Source: Orobanche coerulescens (taxonomy: Eukaryota > Streptophyta > Magnoliopsida > Lamiales > Orobanchaceae). From it: a stretch of DNA of 64,000 nucleotides. This document shows positions 23,921 through 35,352 of this stretch, piece by piece (positions within the stretch are counted from its first letter, which is position 1; each line of letters starts with the position of its first letter). Under the pieces are notes generated by a model. The model worked only from the letters and a program-made list of their open reading frames with translations, had not been told where the DNA came from and did not search any database. The stretch spans positions 174,334,501 through 174,398,500 of the forward strand of contig CM065809.1 in assembly GCA_033398695.1 (NCBI GenBank), in the 5' to 3' direction. A program made the position numbers and the translations under genes.

Positions 23921-24959
23921 TGTTGGGTACGGGATCGGATATTGCGCCGTTTGCGGAAGCGAAAATAAAAGTGCGGAAAATAAATGACGCAAGGATTTAT
24001 AGAGGTTCGGATATAAACGAGCCTACGTCCTCTCTTTATCTTTTTCAATAGGTTAAAGATAGCAACCTCTATGCCTCTCTTCTATTGGTCAAGGTATAAC
24101 CGTTTACAATCACGTCTTCTATCGGTCCGGGATAAACCTCTCGTACTTGTCTTTGTGTCGGTCCAAGTTAAACCGTTTTCCTTTTCTATCGGACAAGGAA
24201 TCAACCGCTCTAGCTTTCTATGGGTACTAGATAAACCTCACTTAGATAGCAATTGCGATTCTAACAATGCCGGATCCTTGATCCTAATAACACCGAATCC
24301 AATCGTATCTTTTCTTTTACCACTCGTGTATGTTTTCGTGAACTCTCACTCAAACACTTACAATTAAGCTCAATATCAACAACAAGAATGTGTGTAATAA
24401 TATCACAAGAATAGACTATTTGCTCAAGGTTGTACTCAAACAATACCATAGGAATGGTATTTATAGGCTCCATCATCAAACTAGCCGTTAGCTGCCAGAC
24501 TGCTCATTACGTACGTTATATGCTCTCCATTACGTACGTAAGCCTCATTACGTACGTTAACCATGGCTGGTTACGTACGTTAGCATCTTCACAAAACAGA
24601 CCAGGGAGTTTCGTCATTTTGGGTTACGTACGTTAGTATAGACTTCATTACGTACGTTAAGCCTTACGTCACTGATGACGTCATATATCCGTTGCATGCT
24701 TTTCTGACTTTGACTCCTCCAACGTTCACTTGTTTGAACTGAGTTACGTACGTTATCTCTCATCCATTACGTACGTTAGCTTCACCATATTACGTACGTT
24801 AACATGTTCCTGTTACGTACGTTAGCTTTGTTTTTCTTCAGCATTTTGCACTTTGTTTTCCTTCGATGCTTGCTTCGCCTCTTCGATGTTTTGTTTTGTT
24901 TATCGCCATTAATCATCAAAACACTTATTAATTTATGTATGAAACAAAATGTTCCAACA
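23921..24959 (-). repeat. 5' LTR of copia B
   Basis: 1039 bp, nearly identical to 20792-21833. All ten ACGTACGT palindromes are exact here (24508-24830). TATA box at 24458-24465. Confidence 0.92.
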
Positions 24960-24964
24960 ATTTT

Positions 24965-25041
24965 TGCTTCCGCACAAAAAGAGTTCAATACTCTTATCCG
25001 CACTATTCAACCCCCCTTCTAGTGGCGGTACCAATCTAACA
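24965..25041 (+). repeat. 3' LTR of copia A, right part
   Basis: Continues the LTR interrupted at 20791 and ends CTAACA, followed by the TAATA duplication of copia A (25042-25046). Confidence 0.92.
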
Positions 25042-25078
25042 TAATATGCCCTGATCGTTTTGAGGGTGTTACAGAATA

Positions 25079-25090
25079 CGGTATCAGAGC
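25079..25090 (+). promoter_or_regulatory. Primer binding site of element A
   Basis: CGGTATCAGAGC, initiator-Met tRNA type with the first base changed from T to C. Confidence 0.8.
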
Positions 25091-25295
25091 TTAGGTTTAT
25101 GGATACCTAGACTGTCGGTTATTTGGGTCTTGTCGAGTGTTGTTTTTGAATAGTATCACTGCTACGCCATCATCTCAGTACGCCGATGCTCGTAAGTTTT
25201 CCTAACTTGACTCGTTACTTTGTTCTGTTCTGTTCCTTTCTTGATGTCTTGTTGCATTTTGCGTTTGAATTGTACTCACCCGTTACTTCTTCAGA

Positions 25296-26637
25296 ATTCC
25301 TGCTGGCAGAGGACGCGGACGCGGTCGCGGACGCGGTAGGGGACGTGGCGCAGCCAGTGGGGCGGCCATGTCCGATAACTCGGGAACTGATTCGGCAATG
25401 CCTTCCTTGTCAAACAGTGTTCCACCTAGTTTCGGAGGTCAGCAGGATCAGTCTGCTAGCTCCGGCAATGCTGATGAGAATATTGTGGTGGCTAATATTT
25501 TATAGAAAGTAGCGAACCAGATGACGCTACTGACTCAGGCCGTCTTGATCGGCCAAGAAAATGCTAACCCGGTTCCACCTACTGGATCTGGCAATGATAA
25601 GCTACTTCAGGACGTGATTCGTATGCGTCCTCCGCAGTTTGATGGTGCTTCCGACCCTTTCGGTTGGGAGAGTTGGTTATTTGAAATGGAGAAAGTGTTC
25701 GAGGGAGCTAACTGCTCTGAGGAGAGGAAAGTACCCATCACTCAGTACTTCCTCACCAAAGAGGCAGCAACGTGGTGGCAGACGGTGAAACCACATGACC
25801 GGGCAGCCACATGGGTAGAGTTTCGAGAGCTAATGAAGGATGAATTTTGTCCGTGGCCAGTCAAAGAGGGGAGGATCCGAGCCTTCTTTGAGGCTAATCC
25901 CCAGGATGTTCCGATTTCGCAGGCAATCAAAGAATACAACCAACAGCTTCATTATGTGAGGAACCAAGTCCGAGATGAGCTTGATAAAATATGCCATTTT
26001 GACATGCGGATGAAGCCGATAGTTCGTCACTACATGTCTGGTCTCGAATGTACAACACTGAAAGAATATCAGAACAAAGCAATGGCTTATGAGATGTCGT
26101 TTTATGCGACAGAGGAAACAACAGAGGGGAAGAAATAGAAGACCTCCGGTCAGTTTTCGGGAGGCAAGTCAGGTGGGTATCCGAAGGCTCAGTCTGGTTC
26201 GCGAGCCTTTCGGAATCAGTCCCCGTCATTTGGGCGAGGAAATGGTTCTAGGTCTGCTCCTAGTGGTTCAGTGCGTGTTCCTAACTGTTATAACTGTGGT
26301 CGCCCCGGACACATTAGGAGTGAGTGTTACATGCCTCTAATTCAGTGTCTTTCTTGCGGTCGGATGGGGAATCGTGCCAAGTATTGTACGGATGTATCTC
26401 GGGCACCAGTTACTCAGATATAAGCCCCAATTGTGGGAGAACCGAGCGTGAATCAGACACCAGCAGTTTCTTAGCCACAGCAGAGTTTTGGTAGAGGCCG
26501 AGGACGTGGGCAGCCTTCTAGATGGGGAGCTTCTAGTGCGGTGTCTGTTCCGCCCCGTGTGTATGAGATGAGATGAGCTGGGGATCCCGATGCGACAGTA
26601 GCTACAGGTACCGTTCACATCCTTGACCATCCTGTTT
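25296..26637 (+). pseudogene. Gag of element A, multiple stops and lost start
   Basis: The protein should begin at 25296, where ATT replaces the expected ATG before P-A-G-R-G-R-G; an Arg-Gly tract follows (25305-25350). An ATG at 25368 lies within this head. TAG at 25503, TAG at 26136 and further TAA, TAG and TGA codons before 26580 interrupt one frame. The gag domain is clear (EAATWWQTV, FDMRMKPIVRHYMSG) and parallels the gag of T. Zinc knuckle CYNCGRPGHIRSEC is complete; the second, CLSCGRMGNRAKYC, has Asn in place of His. The linker is Gly-Arg-rich. Confidence 0.85.
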
Positions 26638-26889
26638 CCGTGTTATTCGATTCTGGTGCTACGCATTCTTTCATATCTATGGATTGTGTGCGTCTTCTGC
26701 ATGTTGATTGCCTAGTTGCATGTGAACCTTTTGTCGTTAAACTGCCTAGTGGGGATAGCATCCTGTTTCCGTGTTATTCGATTCTGGTGCTACGCATTCT
26801 TTCATATCTATGGAATGTGTGCGTCGTCTGCCTGTTGATTGCCTAGTTGCGTGTAAACCTTTTGTCGTTAAACTGCCTAGTGGGGATAG
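26628..26889 (+). repeat. 131-bp tandem duplication of the protease active site
   Basis: Units 26628-26758 and 26759-26889 are nearly identical, and each encodes the active-site segment LFDSGATHSFIS. Since 131 is not a multiple of three, the duplication shifts the frame and destroys the protease. Confidence 0.9.
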
Positions 26890-28452
26890 CATCATGGGGA
26901 TCGCGAGATTAGAGATTTTCCGGTAAGTATCGCGGCGAGGGATTGGCCTTCTAATCTGATTGCAGTAGATATTAGAGACGATGATCTGATTCTTGGTGAG
27001 GATTGGCTGGACCGTCATGGAGCGATCATGAATTATAGAACTAGAACCGTTTCGATGTTTGCCTCTGAAGGTACTGAGCATTCTTTTGTGGGGCGTAAGC
27101 GGAGTAGCCAGAGATTTTTGATCAGCGCTTTGAAAGCGGTGAGACTTCTTCGAGGAGGTTGCACGGGTTATTGGTGTTATGCGTTGAGATCGGAAGAAGG
27201 GGGAGTCGAGCTCTCGTCTATTCCGGTAGTGTGTGAGTATCCTGACATCTTTCCAGACGAGCTGTCGGGCTTGCCGCCAGACCGAGAGGTTGAGTTTACT
27301 ATTGATTTAGAGCCGAGTGCCGAACCAATTTCTAAGACGCCATACTGTATGGCGTCTGCCGAGATGCTTGAGTTGAAGAAACAGTTGGGAGATTTGCTAG
27401 ACATGAGGTATATTCGACCGAGCGCTTCGCCTTGGGGTGCACCGGTCTTGTTTGTAAAGAAGAAGGATGGGTCACTTCGTCTCTGTATCGACTATCGAGA
27501 GTTGAACAAAGTGACTATAAAAAACAAGTACCCGCTCTCGAGGATTGATGACTTGTTTGATCAACTGCAAGGGGCAACCGTGTTTTCGAAGATTGATTTG
27601 AGATCGGGGTATTATCAGCTCCGAGTGAAGGATTCCGACATTTCGAAGACGGCCTTTCAGACGAGATATGGCCACTACGAGTTCGTGGTTATGCCTTTCG
27701 GGCTAACCAACGCCCCAACCGTGTTCATGCATCTTATGAACAAAGTCTTTATCGAGTACCTCGATAAGTGTGTAGCCGTTTTTATCAACGATATCCTGAT
27801 TTACTCGAGGAGCAAGGAGGAGCATGCTCGTCATTTGCATATCGTGCTAGGTATGTTGAGAACTCAGCATCTTTTCACGAAGTTCTCAAAATGTGAGTTT
27901 TGGTTACGGGAGGTTATGTTTCTCGGCCACGTGATCTCGGCCGAGGGTGTTCGTGTGGACCCATATAAGATAGAGGCAGTGTTGGATTGGGTGCCGCCCA
28001 AAAATGTGAAGGAGGTCCGCATTTTTCTGGGTTTGGCCGGGTATTATCGTAGATTTGTCGAGGGATTCTCTAAGCTCGCTCGACCGCTGACTCAGTTGTT
28101 ACAGAAGTCAGAGAAGTTTGTGTGGACCGAAGAGAGACAAAAGAGTTTCGAGGAGTTGAAGAAACGGTTGATGACCACTCCCGTTTTGGCTTTACCGAGT
28201 GGTAATGAGGGTTTCTCGGTTTTTAGTGATGCTTCGGGCCAAGGGCTCGGATGTGTACTTATGCAGCACGAGAAGACGATTGCCTATGCTTCCCGTCAGT
28301 TGAAACCCTACGAGTTGAATTACCCTACGCACGATATTGAGTTGGCTGCGGTTGTGTTTGCATTGAAAATCTGGCGTCACTACTTGTATGGATCGTCGTG
28401 TCAGATTTTCACCGATCACAAGAGACTGAAGTACATTTTTACACAGAAATAG
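26640..28452 (+). pseudogene. Element A protease, reverse transcriptase and RNase H
   Basis: The protease (DSGA at about 26650) is broken by the duplication. From 27028 the frame is open for 474 codons. RT motifs include [21 protein letters not shown] and [12 protein letters not shown], and the catalytic box reads FINDIL instead of FIDDIL, so one of the two metal-binding Asp is Asn. RNase H follows ([38 protein letters not shown]) to a TAG at 28450, which replaces the first residue of the conserved ELNMRQRRW segment. A one-base loss then shifts the frame. RT activity is very unlikely. Confidence 0.88.
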
Positions 28453-28472
28453 CTTAACATGAGACAGCGTAG

Positions 28473-30115
28473 ATGGTGGAGTTGATTAAGGATTACAACC
28501 TAGAGATCCTTTACCATCTGGGCAAGGCAAATGTGGTGGCAGATGCCTTGAGCCGGAAATCGGTGTCGATTCGGGCGATTGAGTTACTTACAGCCCAGCC
28601 AGGACTCCAGCGAGAGTTGATGAGGTTGAGCATGGAGATTATATTACCAGAGAGTTCCGGGCAGTTGCGTATTCTTGAGATTTCTTCGTCTCTAGTCGAC
28701 GACATTAAAGCGGGATAGTTGGAAGATCCGATGTTTATTCAGCTTCGAGAGAATGTAGAGAAGGGGAAAGCCCCGGGGTTCGTGATACATGAGGATGGTG
28801 TGTTGAGATTCCGATGTCGGCTTTGTGTTCCGAACGAATTGGAATTGAGGCAGAGTATTATGAGAGTGGCTCACATGTCACCTTACTTAGTCCATCCGGG
28901 CTCGCGTAAAATGTATAAAGATTTGAGGAAGAATTTCTGGTGGAATGACATGAAGAATGAGGTAGTCGAGTTTGTGGATAAGTGTTTGACTTGTCAACAA
29001 GTCAAAATCGAGCATTAGCGGCCAGCCGGATTGTTGAAACCACTTCCCGTCCCAGAATGGAAGTGGGAAGATATCTCCATGGATTTTGTCATGAACTTGC
29101 CGAGGACGAAGACCGGAATAAATATGGTGTGGGTGATCGTATACCGACTGATTAAGTCGGCACATTTTCTGGGCATCAAGGATACTTGGGGTCCAGAAAA
29201 ATTGGCTCGTATTTTTATCGCGCAGATAGTGAGACTTCATGGTACACCGAAGACTATTATTTCGGATAGAGATGGCCGGTTTGTATCGCATTTTTGGCAG
29301 GTGGTACATAAGGCATTGGGGACACGATTGTGTTTGAGTACATCCTTCCACCTTCAGACCGACGGATAGGCCGAGCGTACCATTCAGACGTTCGAGGATT
29401 TGTTGCGCGCGTGTGCGTTAGACTGGAGTAGTGACTGGGAAGAGCATCTGGCCTTAATTGAGTTTACGTATAATAATAGCTGACACGCGTCGATTAAGAT
29501 GGCACCGTATGAGGCGCTTTATAGCCAATGTTTCCGATCACCGGTATGTTGGGATGAGCCGTCCGATTTAGTTGGCACCGAGCCAGATCTTGTATTAGAG
29601 ACGAGGGAGAAGGTTGAGTTGATTAGAAAGAGAATGTTGGCAGCCAGAGTCGACAAAAGTCTTATGCGGACGTTAGGCGTCGACCTTTGGAGTTTGAGGT
29701 GGAAGATCATGTTCTGTTGAGAGTGTCTCCGACGAAGGGAGTTTTCAGTTTTGGGAAAAAGGGGAAGCTCATCCCGAGGTATATTGGGCCTTTCGAGATA
29801 TTAGAGAGAGTTAGTGAATTGGCGTACCGTTTGGCTTTACCTCCGTCGTTGAGTCATGTGCATAGTGTATTTCACGTCTCCCAGCTGAGGAAGTATGTTC
29901 CAGACCCATCCCATGTTATTGATTTCGGGGACGTGGAGATCGAGAAGGACGTCGCGTTCGAGGAGAGACCCGTTAGAATTTTGGAGCGTCGAGATAAACA
30001 GTTAAAGCACAAAACCATTCCTTTGGTTAAAAGTTCAATGGTCGAGGCACGGAGTAGAAGAGGCAACGTGGGAGTTGGAGGAGGATATGCGTTCGAGGCA
30101 CCCCGAGCTTTTTAA
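28473..30115 (+). pseudogene. Element A integrase with chromodomain
   Basis: Begins with the RNase H/integrase linker (VVADALSR). The H-H-C-C zinc region ends CLTCQQ near 28990. The DDE core shows Asp in SMDF, Asp in SDRDGRF and Glu in AERTIQTF, just after a TAG at 29367. Stops at 28716, 29016, 29367 and about 29481 each replace a CAG or TGG codon that is intact in element B. The C-terminus carries the GPFEILERV box and SHVHSVFHVSQLRKYV. The chromodomain (ERPVRILERR onward) shifts frame by one extra A near 30030, after which VQW, EEATWEL and RHPELF appear in the next frame. It would direct insertion to modified chromatin. Confidence 0.87.
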
Positions 30116-30120
30116 TTCTT

Positions 30121-30157
30121 AAGTTTCAGTACGAAACTTCTTTTTAGAGGGGGAGAA
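30121..30157 (+). promoter_or_regulatory. Stem-loop and polypurine tract of element A
   Basis: AAGTTTC/GAAACTT inverted repeat at 30121-30139, then AGAGGGGGAGAA adjacent to the LTR. Plus-strand primer by position. Confidence 0.8.
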
Positions 30158-32101
30158 TGTAATATCCGTACCTTCTCATTTTTAGCAGTTTCTATTTTTG
30201 CGGTATGTCTATTTTTATCGACTCACTGTAACCGTTTCGACATTTTGAACCTACTTTATTCTTGGATTTTTTCAGTTTGGACGAGTTTTGGAGATGTTTT
30301 TACGTAATTCCATTCTACGTTATGTTTTGCCGTATGAACGTTCAATTCTCGTAAAACTTGTTCGTTTTTGTTATTTCTTGGTTTTTATGAGTTCGTATGG
30401 TTGAATTGTTCATGTTGTGACTTTCGGTTCGTTAATCCGATGTCGTATTGTGATTTTCGGACACTTGGGCCATTTTTGTAATTTCCTATAAGTTATGGAA
30501 TTTCATCTTCGCTGTCATATTTCGAATTCCCGAGTAATCGGAATGGTATTTTCTTGTAGCGCTTAGGTTCGTCATCGGATATACTTCGTAGCCATATTTT
30601 TGGTTCGATAGCAGGTCCGGGTTTCGGAGTCGTCCGGTTTGGACAGCAGCTGCCTAGAACTGCTGTCCAGTAGGGTGTTACGGCCGTAACACCCCATCTG
30701 TTATGGCCATAATATGGCCATTGTTACGGTCGTAATGTGCCATTTGTTACGGCCATAACAGCCCGCTATTTTAAGAACAGCGGGCAGAGGTTAACACCTC
30801 ATTTTCTCATTTCTTCTCTTCGTTTTCTTTCATCGGGCGATCAGAAAACCACCAGGAGGCGATTCTTCCACTTCCAATCAGTGTGTTATTCATTTTCCAT
30901 CACCGTAGGGTCGTGCTAACATATTACCATCAACCTAATCATTTTCTTCCGTCCGAATCCGAGGTAATTTCGTCTAGAACACTAACTTGTCAATTTTGGG
31001 GGGTTTTCCGGGTTTTGCTTGTTAGAATCGAATTGTTCAAGTATGTTATGATATTCCTCATCGATTGTTGTTATTGGGTGACTCCCAATCCGATTTTGTC
31101 AAGTTTAATCCGTGAATTGTCGGTTCGGGGAGGTTTTGCGTAAACCTTCGCCCGTATCGATTGATCGTTTATTGTCATAGCTTGTAATCGGGGTTATGGG
31201 CGTTTTCCATTCGATTATTGTTGTCCGTTAGGACTGAGATATGTTGATCCTTTGTTTAGGGACCGTCGTTTTCCATCCGGATCATTCGTAGTCGTTATTC
31301 ATTCCCAATTCTTCGAAGATGTCTCAAAGTCAAGTACTTTACATTTGTTTACGCGTTCTAGTATTTGAATTATGGCATTTCGTGGTTGTATGGATGGATA
31401 TGTGTATGTTCACCTAGGGACGATCCGACGGGGCCTCTAGGGGTACGTTGCCGTGAGTTTCGTACCGCGAACTATGGTTAACCACCCAGGAATGTTCGAC
31501 GGAGCTCTGCGGGGTACGGCGGCCGTGAGTCTCGTACCAAGGTTAACTTTGAAATGTTTTGTTGGAGAAATGTGTTTTGTGCTTGTGCACCTTTAATATT
31601 CCGGAATATGAATGATTTCTAAAATGATTTTGGCGCATATTTTCATCTGATTGGAATGGTAGTTCAAATGGATTGTACTTGCACTAGCAGTGGTCGCTAA
31701 CCCCTTAAATGAGGGAAATACATTTGTATTTTAGGTATAAGTCAAGGAAGCAAACGAGCATGCGAGCCATACGAGGATGATGGGCAGGCGTGATTCTGTT
31801 CAGTGGTTATTTACTAATGTCTTGTTTTGGGATTCCTTTATTATGTAATTGGTTTAAGTACTCGAGTACTTCTTTCTTGAATTTTGTTCATGTTGTGTAC
31901 CCGTTTTGGGAAGTGGATTGGATGTCAGTTTGTATTGTCGTATTTCAGTCTTTGGTTTTGAATGTCGTGGATTGTGATATTGTCGTTTTGTTGTTGATGT
32001 ATGTCGTTGTCGAATGTCTTGTTGGTACGTTAGCCTGGTGGATTACACAGTGTGGGTTCCACGGCGCTATAATATGCCCTGATCGTCTTGGGGGTGTTAC
32101 A
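30158..32101 (+). repeat. 3' LTR of element A
   Basis: 1944 bp, TGTAATATCC to GTGTTACA. It has a short array of TTACGGCCGTAA-type palindromes at 30672-30760; GCCCGCT/AGCGGGC arms (30761-30785) around an AT-rich TATA-like loop; GAG-GTAATT at 30963/30964; GACGGGGCC motifs near 31430; and CTAAC at 31697 with TTTTAG-GT at 31731-31736. Confidence 0.9.
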
Positions 32102-32436
32102 ATCTAGAGGCCGTAGCACAATTTCATCGGGACGCGAGTCAGATTGTGCAGGAGGCAGCTGCACGAGAACGCGAGCATGCCGCACATCTAGAAGCTCAGT
32201 TGGCTGCAGTACGGCGTACTCTTCGAGAGAGGGAGGCATAGTATACCCAGACGAGAGAGGCCCTCCAGGATCAAGTCCACCAAGAGAGGGCGATGATACG
32301 GGCCAACGCTGAGGAGATCCTTGCGATCCTCCCAGCGGCCCCAATTCTGGTCGTGGGACAAGAAGTTGCAGAGGCCAAAGAGGATCCCAAGGAAGATCCC
32401 GAAGAGGACCCTGAAGAAGCGATCGAAGAGACCCCG
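32102..32436 (+). pseudogene. Orphan coiled-coil coding fragment between elements A and B
   Basis: Read from 32101, one frame is open to 32459 except for TAG at 32239. It encodes a charged Ala/Glu/Arg-rich helix (AAAREREHAAHLEAQLAAV), a hydrophobic turn (EEILAILPAAPILVV) and an acidic tail with repeated EDP. This looks like a protein fragment, not LTR sequence. It has no start and is cut on the right by the truncated LTR of B. I do not recognise the family; a retroelement gag or ORF tail or a host gene piece are both possible. Confidence 0.5.
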
Positions 32437-34463
32437 TTATTTTTCGGTGTATTTTCACTGTAGCGACCCTCGTGTATCTTTCAGTGTATTTCCTCCGTCA
32501 TCTTTTGATTTGATTCTCGTAATTGTTATGCGGAACCGTCGTTTCGGGGTTGCCATGGATCTATTCTATGTTATTATACGTTCTGAGATGTTTCGTTTGA
32601 TATTTCGTTCATATTCCGGTGTTTCGGACCGTTTATATTCCGTACCTAGCGCGCGCTATCTTTTCTGCATAGCGCACGCTAGAGGTCCCTTAGTAGCGCA
32701 CGCTACGTCAACTTCGTAGCGCGTGCTAGCTAGCCAGCCCTGGGAGTGGCAGTTTTGTTTCCAGCTCTCTGGACTAACAGATTAGTGTACGCTACGTTGT
32801 CTAGCGCACGCTAATGTCTGGGGACTAGCGCACGTTTAGTTGTCCGGTAGCGTGCGCTAGCGTGACTGTCCAGTACTGGACAGTTTGCTACTGGACTCGG
32901 TCAGGTGCCCAAGTAGCGCTCGTTATGTTGGTACGATAGCGCGCGCTAACGGGTCAGGTGAGTATTGGGCAGTTACCTTCTGGACTCGGCTGATGTCCAG
33001 GTAGCGCACGCTATGGCCGATAGCACGCTCTACCGCGAGGCTATTAGCGCACGCTACGTTCCGGGTAGCATACGCTAACGGCCCAGTAATCTAGTTACTG
33101 GACTGGGACATTAACTCCTGGACTGGAGTTTTATCCTGTTAGCGCACGCTAACTTTGGGTGTTAGCGCGCGCTAACACTCCCTGGCTATATAAACCAGGG
33201 AGTTGACCCAGATGAACGCATTATTCTCATTTCTTTCCCCCTCCGCGGCGTTAGCAATTCCAGGAGATTATCTTGGCGATTTCTTCCTCTAATCATATCA
33301 ACCATCATCTTCTTTGAGTTCTTAGTGTATAATAACAACATCAATACGAATCTTTCATCCTAATCCAAGGTAAATCTCTTAGAACCCTACTTTTGGATAA
33401 ATTGGGGGTTTTGGGATTTTCGTACCATTCATTCCGTTTTGTTGGTTAATCCATGATGAATATAATTAATCTTGTTGATATCATTAGTTTTCCTACGGAT
33501 TCATGGTATATTTTCATGGTTTTGCGAAATCGAGAGGGTTTGGTTGTGGTCCGCCCTCGTTGTTATTTTTGTACGAATATACATGAATCGTAGGCGGGTT
33601 TTCGGGTGTATTCCATTTCCATATTCGTCTAGAGTTGGTTGTGATTATGTTCTTCGAATCGTTAGGTTCGGTTCCGTTGGTTCATAGCGTTCGTCGGTGA
33701 TTTTCCTTTCCGTTCGTTGCGTCGTCAATTATTCAAGGCAAGTAATTCTTGGAAACCTTTATGCTTAACGTGAAATGGTAATGTATATTGTGTGTGCTTT
33801 ACTCACCTCGGGAGGGTCCGACGGGGCCACGGGGGAATCTACGGCTTCGTCCTGGATTCATGAGTTTGTTTCGCGGCCAGCCCGAGAGGGTCCTTAGAGG
33901 CCTCGGGTAGAATTTGTGGCTTCGTCCCGGTCCTAGGTGACGTGTGGTGCTTGATTTGTTTTTATGAATATGGCCAGCCCGGGAGGGTCCTTAGAGGCCT
34001 CGGGTGGGATTTGTGGCTTCGTCCCGGTCCTAGGCAAATGTGATTGACTGTTTGTTTTCTGGAAAAGACATGTCTGGTTTTGGTTTTCGAAATGTATTGG
34101 TGCATTGTACTATGAAATGTGTAAGCGATTGGTTTGCCTTGATTACTTGTACTAGCGTAATTGAAACCCCTTTGGGGACCCGTCGTGGGGAAATTGTTGT
34201 TATGGATTTCAGGTTATGATCATCCGGATGAGCGAGCGCTGGGACAATACGAGGATGCTGGCCAGGGTCGTTGACATGTACATTGAGTATTTTCATTTCC
34301 GTTTATTTCCATTCGATATGGTTGTTGTCTACTTTTAAACTTATAGATTGTACTCGCGAGTACTTAGGCTTTTCTCTTCGGATTATGTTTTGTATTCGTG
34401 GAAGTTATTTATGTTTGCCATTGTTGATTTTCCGCCGGTTGTACCGGGCGTGTTATTTGATTT
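32437..34463 (+). repeat. 5' LTR of element B, truncated at both ends
   Basis: Aligns with about 38420-40440 of the right LTR. It contains the TAGCGCACGCTA palindrome array (32648-33175), TATATAAA at 33187-33194 inside perfect 8-bp arms CTCCCTGG/CCAGGGAG (33178-33202), AAG-GTAAAT near 33370, and three GGGAGGGTCC repeats at 33810-34025. The branch-point-like CTAAC of the right LTR is changed to GAAAC here. Confidence 0.9.
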
Positions 34464-35322
34464 TTCAGGTTACAAGGGTGGTATTCAGCAGAAATCTCAC
34501 TCTGCAAACATTTCTACGGGCGGTTCGGCTCGTTTCTCTCGGAATTTTCGTGGTGCCAAAGGAACCCCCGTCCGTGATCCCACATGCTTTAACTGTGGCC
34601 AGCCGGGCCATAGGAACCGGGAGTGTCCTCGTCCTCCTTTGACTTGTCATACTTGTGGTCAGTCGGGCCACAAGGCTTCTTTTTGTGAACAGCTTAGACA
34701 GATTCGCGGTGCCCGTTCTTCTCACCCAGCACCTATGGAGCCAAGTGTGAACCAGGGCTCGTTTGCTCCGCAGCCTCCGCCGAACGCCGGTCGAGGTAGA
34801 GGTCGGGGTCAGCCCGCTAGAGGAGGAGCTTCCAGTGTCGGCTCTGCCCAGCCGCGTATCTTTGAGATGAGGAGGGCCGATTATCCAGCGGCCACTGTGG
34901 CGACAGGTACCGTTCATATCCATTCCCATCCTGTCAGTGTGCTTTTTGATTCGGGTGCTATGCATTCATTCATTTCTCTAGAGTGTGTACGCCATTTGAG
35001 TCTCGACTGCTTATCACCTTGCGATCCTTTCATCGTTAAACTTTCTAGCGGCGATAGAATTGTCGGTGATCGAGAGGTCCGGGACTGCTCTGTGTTTATT
35101 TGTGAGAGGGCTTGGCCCTCTAATCTTATTGTTGTGGGTATCGAGGGTGAGGATTTGATTCTCGGGGATGATTGGATCGAACGGCATGGCGTAATCATGA
35201 ACTACCATACGAGAATCATCACTATGTTAGCCGAGGATGGCACCGAACACTCTTTCGCGGGGCGAAAGAGGGGAAACCAGAAGTTTGTTATTAATGCCTT
35301 GAAGGCGATGAGGCTCCTGTGA
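34464..35322 (+). pseudogene. Element B gag C-terminus and protease, fused to LTR sequence
   Basis: The frame is open from inside the LTR (an ATG at 34348), so a chimeric LTR-Gag protein is formally encoded. True gag sequence begins at about 34466. Zinc knuckles CFNCGQPGHRNREC and CHTCGQSGHKASFC are both complete. A Gly-Arg-rich linker and the protease follow, with LFDSGAMHSFIS as active site (Met where A has Thr) and ILGDDWIERHG downstream. TGA at 35320 replaces a CGA codon that is intact in A. The capsid part of gag is missing. Confidence 0.85.
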
Positions 35323-35352
35323 AAGGGGTGTACTGGTTATTGGTACTATGCC

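Larger units (their letters stand above)
20792..24959 (-). mobile_element. Copia B: gag-only non-autonomous Sirevirus-like element
   Basis: 4168 bp on the minus strand with LTRs of 1042 and 1039 bp (TGTTGGAACA to ACCCAACA), flanked by ATTTT duplications. The 2.1-kb internal region has a Met-tRNA primer site, a gag gene and purine tracts but no protease, integrase, RT or RNase H. Its gag is clearly related to that of copia A, into which it inserted, so a copia A relative could have mobilised it. Confidence 0.92.
12153..25041 (+). mobile_element. Copia A: Sirevirus-like Ty1/copia element with an extra third gene
   Basis: LTRs of about 985 bp (TATTGGAACA to CTAACA), flanked by perfect TAATA duplications at 12148-12152 and 25042-25046. 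The order gag, protease, integrase, RT, RNase H is that of Ty1/copia. The Met-tRNA primer site, repeated GGGGGAG tracts and an additional gene after pol point to the Sirevirus (SIRE/Maximus) lineage. It lies in the 5' LTR of A, so it is younger than A. Copia B split its 3' LTR later. Confidence 0.92.
25042..32101 (+). mobile_element. Element A: chromodomain Ty3/gypsy element (Tekay-like), body and 3' LTR
   Basis: The remnant of the 5' LTR ends GTGTTACA at 25073, then come the primer site, gag with zinc knuckles, protease, RT, RNase H, integrase with a C-terminal chromodomain, purine tract and 3' LTR to 32101. RT before integrase defines Ty3/gypsy, and the chromodomain defines the chromovirus branch. 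The 5' LTR is split and its left part missing, so its target duplication cannot be checked. Confidence 0.9.

Noticed and set aside
33472..33687. 71-codon frame conserved in both LTRs of element B (also 39443-39658)
   Set aside because: Conservation is explained by LTR identity within one element; no protein features.
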